The notes beneath the pieces are model-generated. The model saw nothing but the letters and a program-made list of their open reading frames with translations, did no database searches and was not told where the DNA came from. A stretch of DNA of 8,246 nucleotides from an uncultured Bacteroidota bacterium. Lineage in GTDB: Bacteria > Bacteroidota > Bacteroidia > Chitinophagales > Chitinophagaceae. The translations under genes and the position numbers were made by a program. Positions within the stretch are counted from its first letter, which is position 1. Every line of letters begins with the position of its first letter. The stretch covers positions 1 to 8,246 of the forward strand of contig CAIZLI010000036.1 of the NCBI GenBank assembly GCA_903933765.1, read 5' to 3'. Positions 1 to 6,103 of the stretch are shown here, piece by piece.

Positions 1-191
1 GAAGGGATTTTATACTCATGTAACCAATGTGCTACAAATTCTTTTGATCTAAGACCAGTGGTTGTGGCATATTGCGCTTCTGTTAAACTGATACCGTATT
101 GTCTAAAGATTTCAGCGGCTGCTTTATTCCAAAGCGGCTCACTATTGATTAATAAACCATCTATATCAAATATTACGGCAGATTTTTTCAT
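1..191 (-). CDS. HAD-superfamily sugar/hexitol phosphatase, N-terminal part (HxpB/YniC-like)
   Basis: This gene starts at the ATG complementary to 189-191 and runs off the left edge, so only the first 63 residues are visible. They read MKKSAVIFDIDGLLINSEP and onward, giving the haloacid dehalogenase motif I DxDG with the presumed nucleophile Asp9 and acid/base Asp11. The cap region then begins. The NSEPLW stretch and a later TTGLRS segment resemble the beta-phosphoglucomutase-like subgroup, in particular the E. coli hexitol/2-deoxyglucose-6-phosphate phosphatase YniC (HxpB). Family members are cytosolic Mg-dependent phosphatases or mutases acting on small sugar phosphates. Most relatives have DSEP where this protein has N16-S-E-P, which is a tolerated variation. 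The motifs II-IV and the full cap domain lie outside the window, so the substrate cannot be settled. The gene is divergent from the acyltransferase at 279. Confidence 0.88.
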   Translation of the reverse strand, partial: MKKSAVIFDIDGLLINSEPLWNKAAAEIFRQYGISLTEAQYATTTGLRSKEFVAHWLHEYKIP

Positions 192-278
192 TGTTTAAAG
201 ATACAAATTGTTGTTTAAACAGGGCAAGTCTATTATAATAATATGTAGTATATTGCCAATCAAATTAGTAGCTTAAAC
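192..278. promoter_or_regulatory. Divergent intergenic spacer with a 20-bp-spaced direct repeat
   Basis: This 87-bp spacer separates the divergent HAD phosphatase and acyltransferase and must hold their promoters, unless transcription comes from further away. It is very AT-rich. TTGTTTAAA occurs twice (191-199 and 211-219), exactly 20 bp apart, and the second copy continues into the 8-bp palindrome GTTTAAAC (213-220). I could not find a full Bacteroidota promoter pair (TTTG, about 19 bp, TAnnTTTG) in either direction. TATATTGC at 249-256 is the nearest -7-like element for the acyltransferase, but it has no -33 partner. A role as operator is only a guess from the geometry. Confidence 0.3.
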
Positions 279-1052
279 ATGCGTGTACTAGATTATTTAA
301 AGCAAATCAGAATTTTTCGTTCCATCATTTATGGAGTCGTAGGATTGTTTACCTATCCAGGGCTTGCTTTGTTTAATCAAATGAAGATTGAGGGCACAGA
401 ACATCTAGAAGATTTACCCAAACAGAACGTCCTTTTTGTGAGTAACCACCAAACTTATTTTGCCGACGTCATCACTTTTGTGCATATTTTTTGTGCTGTT
501 AAATGGAGAAAATTCAATCGATTAGGCATTCCTTATTATTTGTTGAATCCATTTACTAATGTGTATTTTATTGCAGCCGAAGAAACAATGAATGATAACT
601 GGCTAACAAAATTATTTAAATTAGGTGGTGCTTTAACTGTGAAAAGAACTTGGAGGGCAGAAGGAAAGGATGTAGAAAGACAAAGAGATGTGGTAGACAC
701 ACAAAAAATTGATAAGGCATTAGCAAAAAGTTGGGTGATTACTTTTCCGCAAGGCACTACAAAACCTTTTGCACCAGGCAGAAAAGGAACTGCGCACATT
801 ATAAAGAACAATCATCCTATTGTGATTCCAGTAGTGATCAATGGATTTTGGCGTGCGTTTACAAAAAAAGGACTCACCTATAAAAAAGTAGGTACGCCGC
901 TGACCATAAGATTCAAAGCGCCTTTAGTCATTGACTATACAGGCTCTGTGGAAGCAATTTTAGATCAAGTAATGGACGCGATTGAGCAAAGTAAAGACTA
1001 CATGCTTAAAGGGAAGCACCACGTGATGAAAGTGGTTGAAAACAAAGTATAG
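279..1052 (+). CDS. PlsC/LPLAT-family 1-acylglycerol-3-phosphate acyltransferase-like protein
   Basis: This 257-residue protein is a membrane-associated acyltransferase of the PlsC (LPLAT) type. Such enzymes transfer an acyl chain to lysophosphatidic acid or a similar lyso-lipid during phospholipid synthesis. The N-terminus carries a hydrophobic stretch (about residues 14-32) that should anchor it in the inner membrane. Block I appears as SNHQTYFAD, with His57 and Asp63. Block II is GALTVKR (117-123), block III is FPQGTT (156-161), and block IV is IPVVINGF (183-190). Canonical PlsC has HX4D and FPEGTR. Here there are five residues between His and Asp, Gln replaces Glu158, and Thr replaces Arg161. 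I recall similar sequences in other Bacteroidota, so this is probably a clade variant rather than decay, but the acceptor lipid may differ from lysophosphatidic acid. The start is the only sensible ATG, and no Shine-Dalgarno is visible. The gene stands alone, converging on the thioesterase. Confidence 0.85.
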   Translation: MRVLDYLKQIRIFRSIIYGVVGLFTYPGLALFNQMKIEGTEHLEDLPKQNVLFVSNHQTYFADVITFVHIFCAVKWRKFNRLGIPYYLLNPFTNVYFIAAEETMNDNWLTKLFKLGGALTVKRTWRAEGKDVERQRDVVDTQKIDKALAKSWVITFPQGTTKPFAPGRKGTAHIIKNNHPIVIPVVINGFWRAFTKKGLTYKKVGTPLTIRFKAPLVIDYTGSVEAILDQVMDAIEQSKDYMLKGKHHVMKVVENKV

Positions 1053-1069
1053 TAAGGCCAAAAGCCTTA
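1053..1069. terminator. Small convergent hairpin, possible bidirectional terminator
   Basis: The gap between the two convergent stop codons contains a perfect 6-bp inverted repeat: TAAGGC (1053-1058), loop CAAAA, GCCTTA (1064-1069). The right arm includes the thioesterase stop codon. A second pair, AAGTGG (1030-1035) and CCACTT (1072-1077), lies outside it and could extend the structure imperfectly. The plus-strand side is followed by a T-rich stretch (1076-1087), as expected for an intrinsic terminator. The minus-strand side has only a weaker T-rich tail. The stem is short and only half GC, so termination strength is uncertain. Confidence 0.5.
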
Positions 1070-1591
1070 ATCCACTTCTTCTTTTATAAACAATGCCTTT
1101 AATTCAGTAGCATCATCGGGCTTCATTTTTCCAGCAAGGATCAAACGCAATTGTCTTCTTCTTAATGCACTTGCAAAATATTTTTTTTCCTCATCGGTTT
1201 CTGCAATAATTTCTGGTACTTTCATAGGTTGCTTTTTATCATCTAATGCAACAAAAGTAAAATACGCTTCATTGCTTAAAACCCTAGTTTGCGCAATGAT
1301 ATTTTGATTCCAAACTTTCAAATGAATTTCCATGGATGTTGTAAAAGCCCTTGTGACTTTTGCTTCTATGCAAATGACGTTGCCTAATTTGATAGGTGTC
1401 TTAAAACTAATATTATCCACCGATGCCGTCATGGCCGAGGAATTACAATGTTTTGCTGCAGATAGGTAAGCAGCAATGTCCATCCAATACATGAGCTTGC
1501 CTCCCATTAAATCACCATGGGTATTGGTATCATTGGGCAATACCAATTCGTTCATTGTCGTAAAAGTTGCAGATGCTGTTTTTGCTTCCAT
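1067..1591 (-). CDS. Acyl-CoA thioesterase, hotdog fold (YciA/ACOT7-type)
   Basis: This 174-residue cytosolic protein is a single hotdog domain of the acyl-CoA hydrolase family, which cleaves fatty acyl-CoA to free fatty acid and CoA. The hallmark segment is N23-T-H-G-D-L-M-G-G-K-L, followed by the helix ending in M37-D38. It matches the NxxGDxxGGxxMxxMD signature of YciA and BACH/ACOT7 enzymes, where Asn and Asp residues of this region form the active site. The central strand SVDNISFKTPIKLGNV (58-72) and the VTRAFTTSMEIHLKVW strand follow as expected. A basic, helical C-terminal tail with RRRQLR (144-149) completes it, as in other bacterial members. The start ATG (1589-1591) gives the usual N-terminal length. 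It lies 57 bp downstream of the dipeptide epimerase on the same strand and could share its transcript. No Shine-Dalgarno or good promoter was found in that gap. Chain-length preference cannot be read from the sequence. Confidence 0.9.
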   Translation of the reverse strand: MEAKTASATFTTMNELVLPNDTNTHGDLMGGKLMYWMDIAAYLSAAKHCNSSAMTASVDNISFKTPIKLGNVICIEAKVTRAFTTSMEIHLKVWNQNIIAQTRVLSNEAYFTFVALDDKKQPMKVPEIIAETDEEKKYFASALRRRQLRLILAGKMKPDDATELKALFIKEEVD

Positions 1592-1648
1592 AAAATCAAT
1601 TAGTTTATAATTGAATACGAAGGTACAACTATCCTATGTAGAACTTTG

Positions 1649-2746
1649 CTAGATTGTACAAGATTCCAAATTGCGTAAATAGGCTGGGTCGACATCAGCG
1701 CCAATGCCTGGCGCTTCGCCAATACTCAAGTGCATGCCATTGAACTGAACACCTCCAATCACTGGATCGATTGTATGTCCAATTAAACAAGTATCCATAT
1801 CATAAAAATGCACATTGTCCATGGCCATCGCAAAATGCATTTTGGCACTTAATGCCACCCTGCTTTCTAACATACCTCCCATCATACATGGAATATGGTT
1901 GGCTTTTGCGATATCATGAATTTTAATGGCTTCTTGGATGCCGCCACTTTTAGAGAATTTAATATTGATAGAATGACAGGCTTTGTTCGCAATTAATTTT
2001 CGAGCATCATGGTGGGTAAAAACCGATTCGTCGGCCATGATTTTGACAGGTGAATTGGCGCAAAGTGCAGGCAGGTAATCATCGTAATATTTATGCATGG
2101 GCTGTTCGCAAAATTCAATTTGATAAGGGGCTAATTGTGTAAGTACTTCCAATGCATCTTCCTTTGCCCATCCTTGGTTTGCATCAATTCTTATTTTTAT
2201 GTCTGGACCAATGGCGGTTCTAATTTGACGAATGCGCTCCACATCTTCCTTAGGTGCTTTTCCTAATTTCACTTTTATCATGCGTACACCTTTTTCAACA
2301 AATTCAATGGCTTGTGCAGCCATTTCCTCAGGTTTGCCAATACCAATCGTTAAATCTGATTCAATTGGTTTTTGATGACCACCTAAAAATTGATAAAGGG
2401 GTTGGTTAGCAGCTTTAGCCGCGATATCATACAATGCTAAATCAAATGCACTCTTGGCAGTATAATTTCCTGCTATCACTAAGTCCAGTTCTTTTAAACG
2501 TGTTGGAATATCCAATGGGTCTTTCCCTTTCCAAAATTGTGCAAAATCTTTGGCGTTGTGATAGCAGCTTAATTGAGTTTCGCCCACAATCATTGGAAAG
2601 GCTGAACATTCTCCAATACCAGTAATGCCTTGGTCTGTTTTTATTTGAATTAAAACATTTTGTGCAAATTCCATGGTGCCAGTCGCAATGGTAAAAGGAA
2701 TCATGGGAATTTTAAACTGGTAAATGGTCGTTTCAATGATTTTCAT
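1649..2746 (-). CDS. Dipeptide epimerase, enolase superfamily (MR/MLE group)
   Basis: This 365-residue enzyme should epimerise the C-terminal residue of a dipeptide, as L-Ala-D/L-Glu epimerases do in murein peptide recycling. An N-terminal capping domain (about residues 1-115) is followed by the (beta/alpha)7-beta barrel. Catalytic features are all present: K158-V-K160, metal ligands Asp188 (in DAN), Glu214 (in EQP) and Asp239 (in DES), and the opposing Lys263 in NIK. The D316-M-D318 motif near the C-terminus is the dipeptide-epimerase hallmark that binds the substrate ammonium. The sequence resembles a Cytophaga hutchinsonii dipeptide epimerase as I remember it. Glu-specific relatives have an Arg near residue 25 (Arg24 in E. 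coli YcjG), but this protein has Met25, so the substrate may be a non-acidic dipeptide. I chose ATG 2746 over upstream in-frame ATGs at 2755 and 2776 because the family typically begins at MKI just before the first strand. No murein-recycling neighbours are visible. Confidence 0.88.
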   Translation of the reverse strand: MKIIETTIYQFKIPMIPFTIATGTMEFAQNVLIQIKTDQGITGIGECSAFPMIVGETQLSCYHNAKDFAQFWKGKDPLDIPTRLKELDLVIAGNYTAKSAFDLALYDIAAKAANQPLYQFLGGHQKPIESDLTIGIGKPEEMAAQAIEFVEKGVRMIKVKLGKAPKEDVERIRQIRTAIGPDIKIRIDANQGWAKEDALEVLTQLAPYQIEFCEQPMHKYYDDYLPALCANSPVKIMADESVFTHHDARKLIANKACHSINIKFSKSGGIQEAIKIHDIAKANHIPCMMGGMLESRVALSAKMHFAMAMDNVHFYDMDTCLIGHTIDPVIGGVQFNGMHLSIGEAPGIGADVDPAYLRNLESCTI

Positions 2747-2771
2747 AATGGGCATAAATATACTTATTTTG
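2741..2771 (+). promoter_or_regulatory. Weak candidate promoter for the SDR gene
   Basis: TTTC (2741-2744), a 19-bp spacer and TTATTTTG (2764-2771) match the Bacteroidota pair TTTG / TAnnTTTG with one mismatch in each element. The spacing is the usual one. Transcription would start near 2775, giving a leader of about 40 bases before the ATG at 2815. The upstream element overlaps the start codon of the divergent epimerase, so the two genes might interfere with each other. The intergenic stretch is AT-rich, so a chance match is quite possible. Confidence 0.3.
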
Positions 2772-2814
2772 AACAATTTCCTTCAACTGATTGTTATGAT
2801 AAAAATCAATAGAC

Positions 2815-3531
2815 ATGGAAGGGTTAAAGCAAAAGAAAGTATTGTTATTGGGCGCAACAGGCGGCATTGGTGCGCAATTAGCTAGTTTATTACATGGGAG
2901 TGGGGCACAATTGTGGTTGGCAGGCAGAGATGCCAATAAATTGAATCAATTGGCGACAGATTTAAGCCTAGGTTCTGATCGATTTTTTCAAGTGGATTTA
3001 GCGGACTCCAATGCAGTTTTACAGTTCACCAATCAATTAAGAACATTAGATTTCGCATTTGATATTTTTATCAATGCAGCAGGAATAGGCATCATCAAGT
3101 CCTTTGATAAATTAACGACTGTTGAAATGCAAACTTCTTTTCAAGTGAATACTTTAAGTAGTTTTGAAACCATTCAAGCCATCTTGCCTAAAATGATGGA
3201 GCTTAAAAAAGGCCTAATCATCAATATCCCAGGTATTTTAGGCAAAGTACCAATGGCGGGTGCTGCAGCTTATTGCGCAAGTAAATATGCATTGGTCGGC
3301 ATGATGCACTCTTTGAGAGAAGAACTTAAACGCACAGAAATTAGAATTACACAATTGTATTTAGGAGGCGTAGATTCTCCATTCTGGGATACCATCGATT
3401 TAAGAGTACAAAGAGATAAGATGGTGGTGGCCGAAGAAGCTGCTAGGGCCATTTGGTTTTTATGTCAACAACCAAGCTCGGGTGTGGTGAGTGAAATGGT
3501 GTTACAGCCCTTCAATCATCAAGCGATTTAA
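2815..3531 (+). CDS. SDR-family oxidoreductase with catalytic Ser replaced by Gly
   Basis: This 238-residue protein is a classical-length short-chain dehydrogenase/reductase with a single Rossmann domain. The cofactor loop is GATGGIG (13-19). Arg38 after the second strand (AGRD) suggests NADP(H) rather than NAD(H). NAAG (87-90) and Asn112 are in place, and the active-site Y153-x-x-x-K157 appears as YCASK. The third catalytic residue normally lies 13 positions before Tyr, at the end of an NISS-type strand. Here that position is Gly140 in NIPGILG. It could therefore be a weak or specialised reductase, or a nucleotide-binding protein that lost catalysis. The rest of the fold, including GGVDSPFW (184-191) in place of the PG motif, looks intact, so the gene is not simply decaying. 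The substrate is unknown. It is divergent from the epimerase and lies 53 bp before the proline dehydrogenase start. Confidence 0.87.
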   Translation: MEGLKQKKVLLLGATGGIGAQLASLLHGSGAQLWLAGRDANKLNQLATDLSLGSDRFFQVDLADSNAVLQFTNQLRTLDFAFDIFINAAGIGIIKSFDKLTTVEMQTSFQVNTLSSFETIQAILPKMMELKKGLIINIPGILGKVPMAGAAAYCASKYALVGMMHSLREELKRTEIRITQLYLGGVDSPFWDTIDLRVQRDKMVVAEEAARAIWFLCQQPSSGVVSEMVLQPFNHQAI

Positions 3532-3533
3532 AC

Positions 3534-3564
3534 TTTGTCAAGAAGCAAATAGTCCCGATATTTG
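3534..3564 (+). promoter_or_regulatory. Bacteroidota-type promoter for proline dehydrogenase
   Basis: TTTG (3534-3537), exactly 19 bp, then GATATTTG (3557-3564) match the Bacteroidota primary sigma consensus TTTG / TAnnTTTG with one mismatch, the first T. It sits directly after the SDR stop codon. Transcription would start at about 3568-3570. That leaves almost no leader before the ATG at 3573 but about 16 bases before the ATG at 3585, and so favours 3585 as the start of the proline dehydrogenase. It is the best promoter match I found in the window. Confidence 0.6.
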
Positions 3565-3584
3565 CAATACGAATGAACGTTAGC

Positions 3585-4772
3585 ATGAACCTATCTTTAA
3601 ATAATACACAGAACGCTTTTGCGTACAAGTCGAACACAGATTTAAACAAAGCAAAGTGGCTTTTTACAGTCATACAAAATCCTTGGATTGTCTCTTTAGG
3701 CACTCGATTTACACCAATCTTAATGAAGTCTGGCTTGCCGATTAATGGAATTATTCGCAATACTATTTTCAATCAATTTGTTGGAGGTGAAACTTTAGAT
3801 GAGTCTGCAAGAGTCACTAAAATGTTGGGTTCATATGGCGTTCAAGTGATCTTGGATTATGGTGTAGAAGCAAAAGAAGGCGATGCAAGTTTTGATGAAG
3901 TGACGGAACAATTTATTAAAGCAGTTGAATTTGCAGCAACACAAAATAATGTGCCTTTTATAAGTGTGAAATTAACTGGTTTATCGAGCATGCATTTATT
4001 AGAGCGTTTGAATGAAGCACCAAGATTAAGAAGTGGCATACATGATAGTGAATCAGATGATGCTGCATGGAATCGACTGAAAGAAAGAATGCATGCAATA
4101 TGCGTAGTAGCTGCAACAAATAATATTGGCATTTTGATTGATGCCGAAGAAACTTGGATTCAAGATCCAATAGACCGCATGGCGATTGAATTAATGGGCG
4201 TCTACAATAAAGAAAAAGTAGTTGTTTACAATACCTATCAGTTATACAGGTCTGATCGTCTACACTTTTTAAAGATTTCTCATAAAATTGCAGCGGAAGG
4301 TAATTTTATCTTAGGTGCAAAATTGGTTCGTGGTGCCTATATGGAAAAAGAAAGAGCAAGGGCAGCATCGATGGGGTATGCATCACCAATTCAAGTAGAT
4401 AAAGCGGCGACAGATGCTGATTTTGATGCAGGGGTTGAATTTTGCTTAGAACACTTAGATAATATTGCTTTAATTGTTGCATCACATAATGAAGCGAGTA
4501 ATTTAAAATGCGCCCAAATGATGCAGGATAAAGGCTTGCCAAATAACCATCCTCGTATTCATTTTTCTCAACTCTATGGCATGAGCGATCATATTAGTTT
4601 TAACATGGCTTCGGAAGGGTATCAAGTCAGCAAATATTTACCATTCGGTCCATTGCAGGATGTGATTCCTTATTTAATGCGCAGGGCACAGGAAAATTCA
4701 AGCGTGAATGGCCAAACCAACAGAGAATTGCTATTGATCAGACAGGAAATTGCGAGAAGAAAAGCAAAATAA
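3585..4772 (+). CDS. Proline dehydrogenase (monofunctional, FAD-dependent)
   Basis: This 395-residue flavoenzyme should oxidise L-proline to delta-1-pyrroline-5-carboxylate and pass electrons to the membrane quinone pool, the first step of proline catabolism. The (beta/alpha)8 PRODH barrel shows the expected residues: Lys129 in SVKLTGL, Asp186 in DAEE, K246-L-V-R249-G-A-Y252, Tyr351 in YLPFGP, and Tyr363 with Arg366-Arg367 in the final YLMRR helix. These correspond to E. coli PutA Lys329, Asp370, Tyr540, Tyr552, Arg555 and Arg556. The [15 protein letters not shown] stretch resembles the mitochondrial PRODH type more than the RLVKGAY of PutA. It carries no DNA-binding or aldehyde dehydrogenase domain, and no P5C dehydrogenase gene is in the window. 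ATG 3573 would add MNVS. I prefer 3585 because of the promoter position and because Bacteroidota relatives start near this point. Thymidylate synthase follows after 35 bp. Confidence 0.92.
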   Translation: MNLSLNNTQNAFAYKSNTDLNKAKWLFTVIQNPWIVSLGTRFTPILMKSGLPINGIIRNTIFNQFVGGETLDESARVTKMLGSYGVQVILDYGVEAKEGDASFDEVTEQFIKAVEFAATQNNVPFISVKLTGLSSMHLLERLNEAPRLRSGIHDSESDDAAWNRLKERMHAICVVAATNNIGILIDAEETWIQDPIDRMAIELMGVYNKEKVVVYNTYQLYRSDRLHFLKISHKIAAEGNFILGAKLVRGAYMEKERARAASMGYASPIQVDKAATDADFDAGVEFCLEHLDNIALIVASHNEASNLKCAQMMQDKGLPNNHPRIHFSQLYGMSDHISFNMASEGYQVSKYLPFGPLQDVIPYLMRRAQENSSVNGQTNRELLLIRQEIARRKAK

Positions 4773-4807
4773 TCTACTATTTTACGCCCCAAGTTGTAAA
4801 TTGCAGC

Positions 4808-5602
4808 ATGCAACAATATTTACAATTAGTCCAACATATTATTGATCATGGGACCGAAAAAACAGATCGTACCGGCACAGGTACTAAAAGCTGTTTTGGT
4901 TATCAAATGCGTTTTAATTTAGCCGAAGGTTTTCCTTTAGTGACGACAAAAAAATTACATTTAAAAAGTATCATCCATGAATTGCTTTGGTTTTTAAAAG
5001 GAGATACCAATATCCAATACTTAAAAGACCATGGGGTGCGTATATGGGATGAGTGGGCAGATGAAAATGGGGATCTAGGACCAGTCTATGGAAAGCAATG
5101 GAGAAGTTGGGAAGCGCCCAATGGCGTTGTGATAGATCAAATCACAGAATTGATCCAACAAATTAAAAAAACACCAGATAGTAGAAGATTGATTGTGAGT
5201 GCTTGGAATGTGGGAGACTTATCTAAGATGGCCTTGATGCCTTGTCATAATATGTTTCAGTTTTATGTAGCAGATGGCAAATTAAGTTGTCAACTTTACC
5301 AAAGAAGTGCAGACGTATTTTTGGGCGTGCCTTTTAATATTGCATCCTATGCATTGTTAACCATGATGATCGCACAGGTTTGTGATTTAGAATATGGAGA
5401 CTTTGTACATAGCTTTGGTGATGTACACTTATACAACAACCATATGGAGCAGGCGAATTTACAATTAAGCAGAACACCTTTTCCACTTCCTACGATGAAG
5501 ATCAATCCTGCGGTAAAAGATATTTTTGCTTTCCAGTTCGAAGATTTTACTTTAGAAAATTACGAATGTCATCCTGGTATTAAAGCACCAGTGGCAGTTT
5601 AA
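4808..5602 (+). CDS. thyA: Thymidylate synthase ThyA
   Basis: This 264-residue cytosolic homodimeric enzyme methylates dUMP to dTMP using 5,10-methylene-tetrahydrofolate, which it converts to dihydrofolate. Its length and numbering coincide with E. coli ThyA. The nucleophile Cys146 lies in [11 protein letters not shown]. Phosphate-binding residues Arg21, Arg126, Arg127 and Arg166 are present, as are Asp169, Asn177, His207 and Tyr209 for dUMP binding, and the C-terminal PVAV that closes over the active site. No key residue is missing. Dihydrofolate reductase follows after 9 bp, so the dihydrofolate produced can be recycled by the next gene product. No Shine-Dalgarno precedes the ATG. TAAATTGC at 4797-4804 faintly resembles a -7 element but has no -33 partner, so transcription may come from the proline dehydrogenase promoter or an unseen one. 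Confidence 0.98.
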   Translation: MQQYLQLVQHIIDHGTEKTDRTGTGTKSCFGYQMRFNLAEGFPLVTTKKLHLKSIIHELLWFLKGDTNIQYLKDHGVRIWDEWADENGDLGPVYGKQWRSWEAPNGVVIDQITELIQQIKKTPDSRRLIVSAWNVGDLSKMALMPCHNMFQFYVADGKLSCQLYQRSADVFLGVPFNIASYALLTMMIAQVCDLEYGDFVHSFGDVHLYNNHMEQANLQLSRTPFPLPTMKINPAVKDIFAFQFEDFTLENYECHPGIKAPVAV

Positions 5603-5611
5603 TAAAACATT

Positions 5612-6103
5612 ATGAAAGTATCCTTAGTTGTAGCAGCATCCGATAACCATATGATTGGCAAAGACAATCAATTGCTATGGCATCTACCTAAGGATATGAA
5701 ATTTTTTAAAGATACTACTTGGGCGATGCCTGTGATCATGGGGCGAAAAACTTTTGAATCTTTGGGCAAACGTGTTTTACCTGGCAGGTTGAATATTATA
5801 TTAAGTAAACAAGTTGGTCTTAGCTATGATCAAACAGAGGTAGTAGGTTCTATCGCAGAAGCCATTGCATTAGCGGAACGTGAAAATTATGCAGAAGTAT
5901 TTGTCATTGGTGGCGGTCAAATTTATCAAGAAGCGATGTCGATTGCAGATACCATTTATATGACCAGGGTGCATACGCAAATTGAGGGAGATACTTTATT
6001 TCCGGTGATGGATGCGCAATGGACTATGGAATATAGTTTTCCAAATGCAGCGGATGCAAAACATGCTTATGCATTTGACTTTGAATGTTGGAAAAGGAAA
6101 TGA
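5612..6103 (+). CDS. folA: Dihydrofolate reductase FolA
   Basis: This 163-residue cytosolic enzyme reduces dihydrofolate to tetrahydrofolate with NADPH and is the target of trimethoprim. The substrate pocket shows Trp23 in LLWHLPKDMKFFK and the acidic Asp28 (Asp27 in E. coli) that protonates the pterin. NADPH-binding motifs are MGRKTFESLG (43-52), LPGRLNIILS (56-65) and VIGGGQIY (98-105). The GDTLFP segment (126-131) completes the fold. Length is typical for chromosomal DHFR (about 160), with nothing to suggest a plasmid-borne resistance type. It begins 9 bp after thyA, and its TGA stop overlaps the ATG of the next gene in the sequence ATGA, so it is very likely co-transcribed with both. The start is preceded by an A-rich stretch instead of a Shine-Dalgarno. 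Confidence 0.97.
   Translation: MKVSLVVAASDNHMIGKDNQLLWHLPKDMKFFKDTTWAMPVIMGRKTFESLGKRVLPGRLNIILSKQVGLSYDQTEVVGSIAEAIALAERENYAEVFVIGGGQIYQEAMSIADTIYMTRVHTQIEGDTLFPVMDAQWTMEYSFPNAADAKHAYAFDFECWKRK

Noticed and set aside
1592..1648. Possible thioesterase promoter with a TACCTTCG element on the minus strand
   Set aside because: One element matches at 7 of 8 positions, but there is no -33 TTTG at 19-21 bp, so it is likely chance.
2733..2936. Minus-strand open frame of 67 codons overlapping the epimerase start and the SDR 5' end
   Set aside because: It overlaps two well-supported genes, has no recognisable motif, and its composition looks like the antisense of the Gly/Ala-rich SDR cofactor loop.
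3857..4542. Several minus-strand open frames inside the proline dehydrogenase gene
   Set aside because: They are antisense to conserved catalytic motifs of a clear enzyme and show no domain or start context of their own.
4773..4807. Possible thyA promoter with TAAATTGC at 4797-4804
   Set aside because: It matches only 6 of 8 positions, has no TTTG about 19 bp upstream, and would leave virtually no leader before the ATG.
6094..6099. AAGGAA as a Shine-Dalgarno for the class I methyltransferase
   Set aside because: It directly abuts the ATG at 6100, so the spacing is too short. It also encodes the folA C-terminus, and coupling through ATGA is the simpler explanation.
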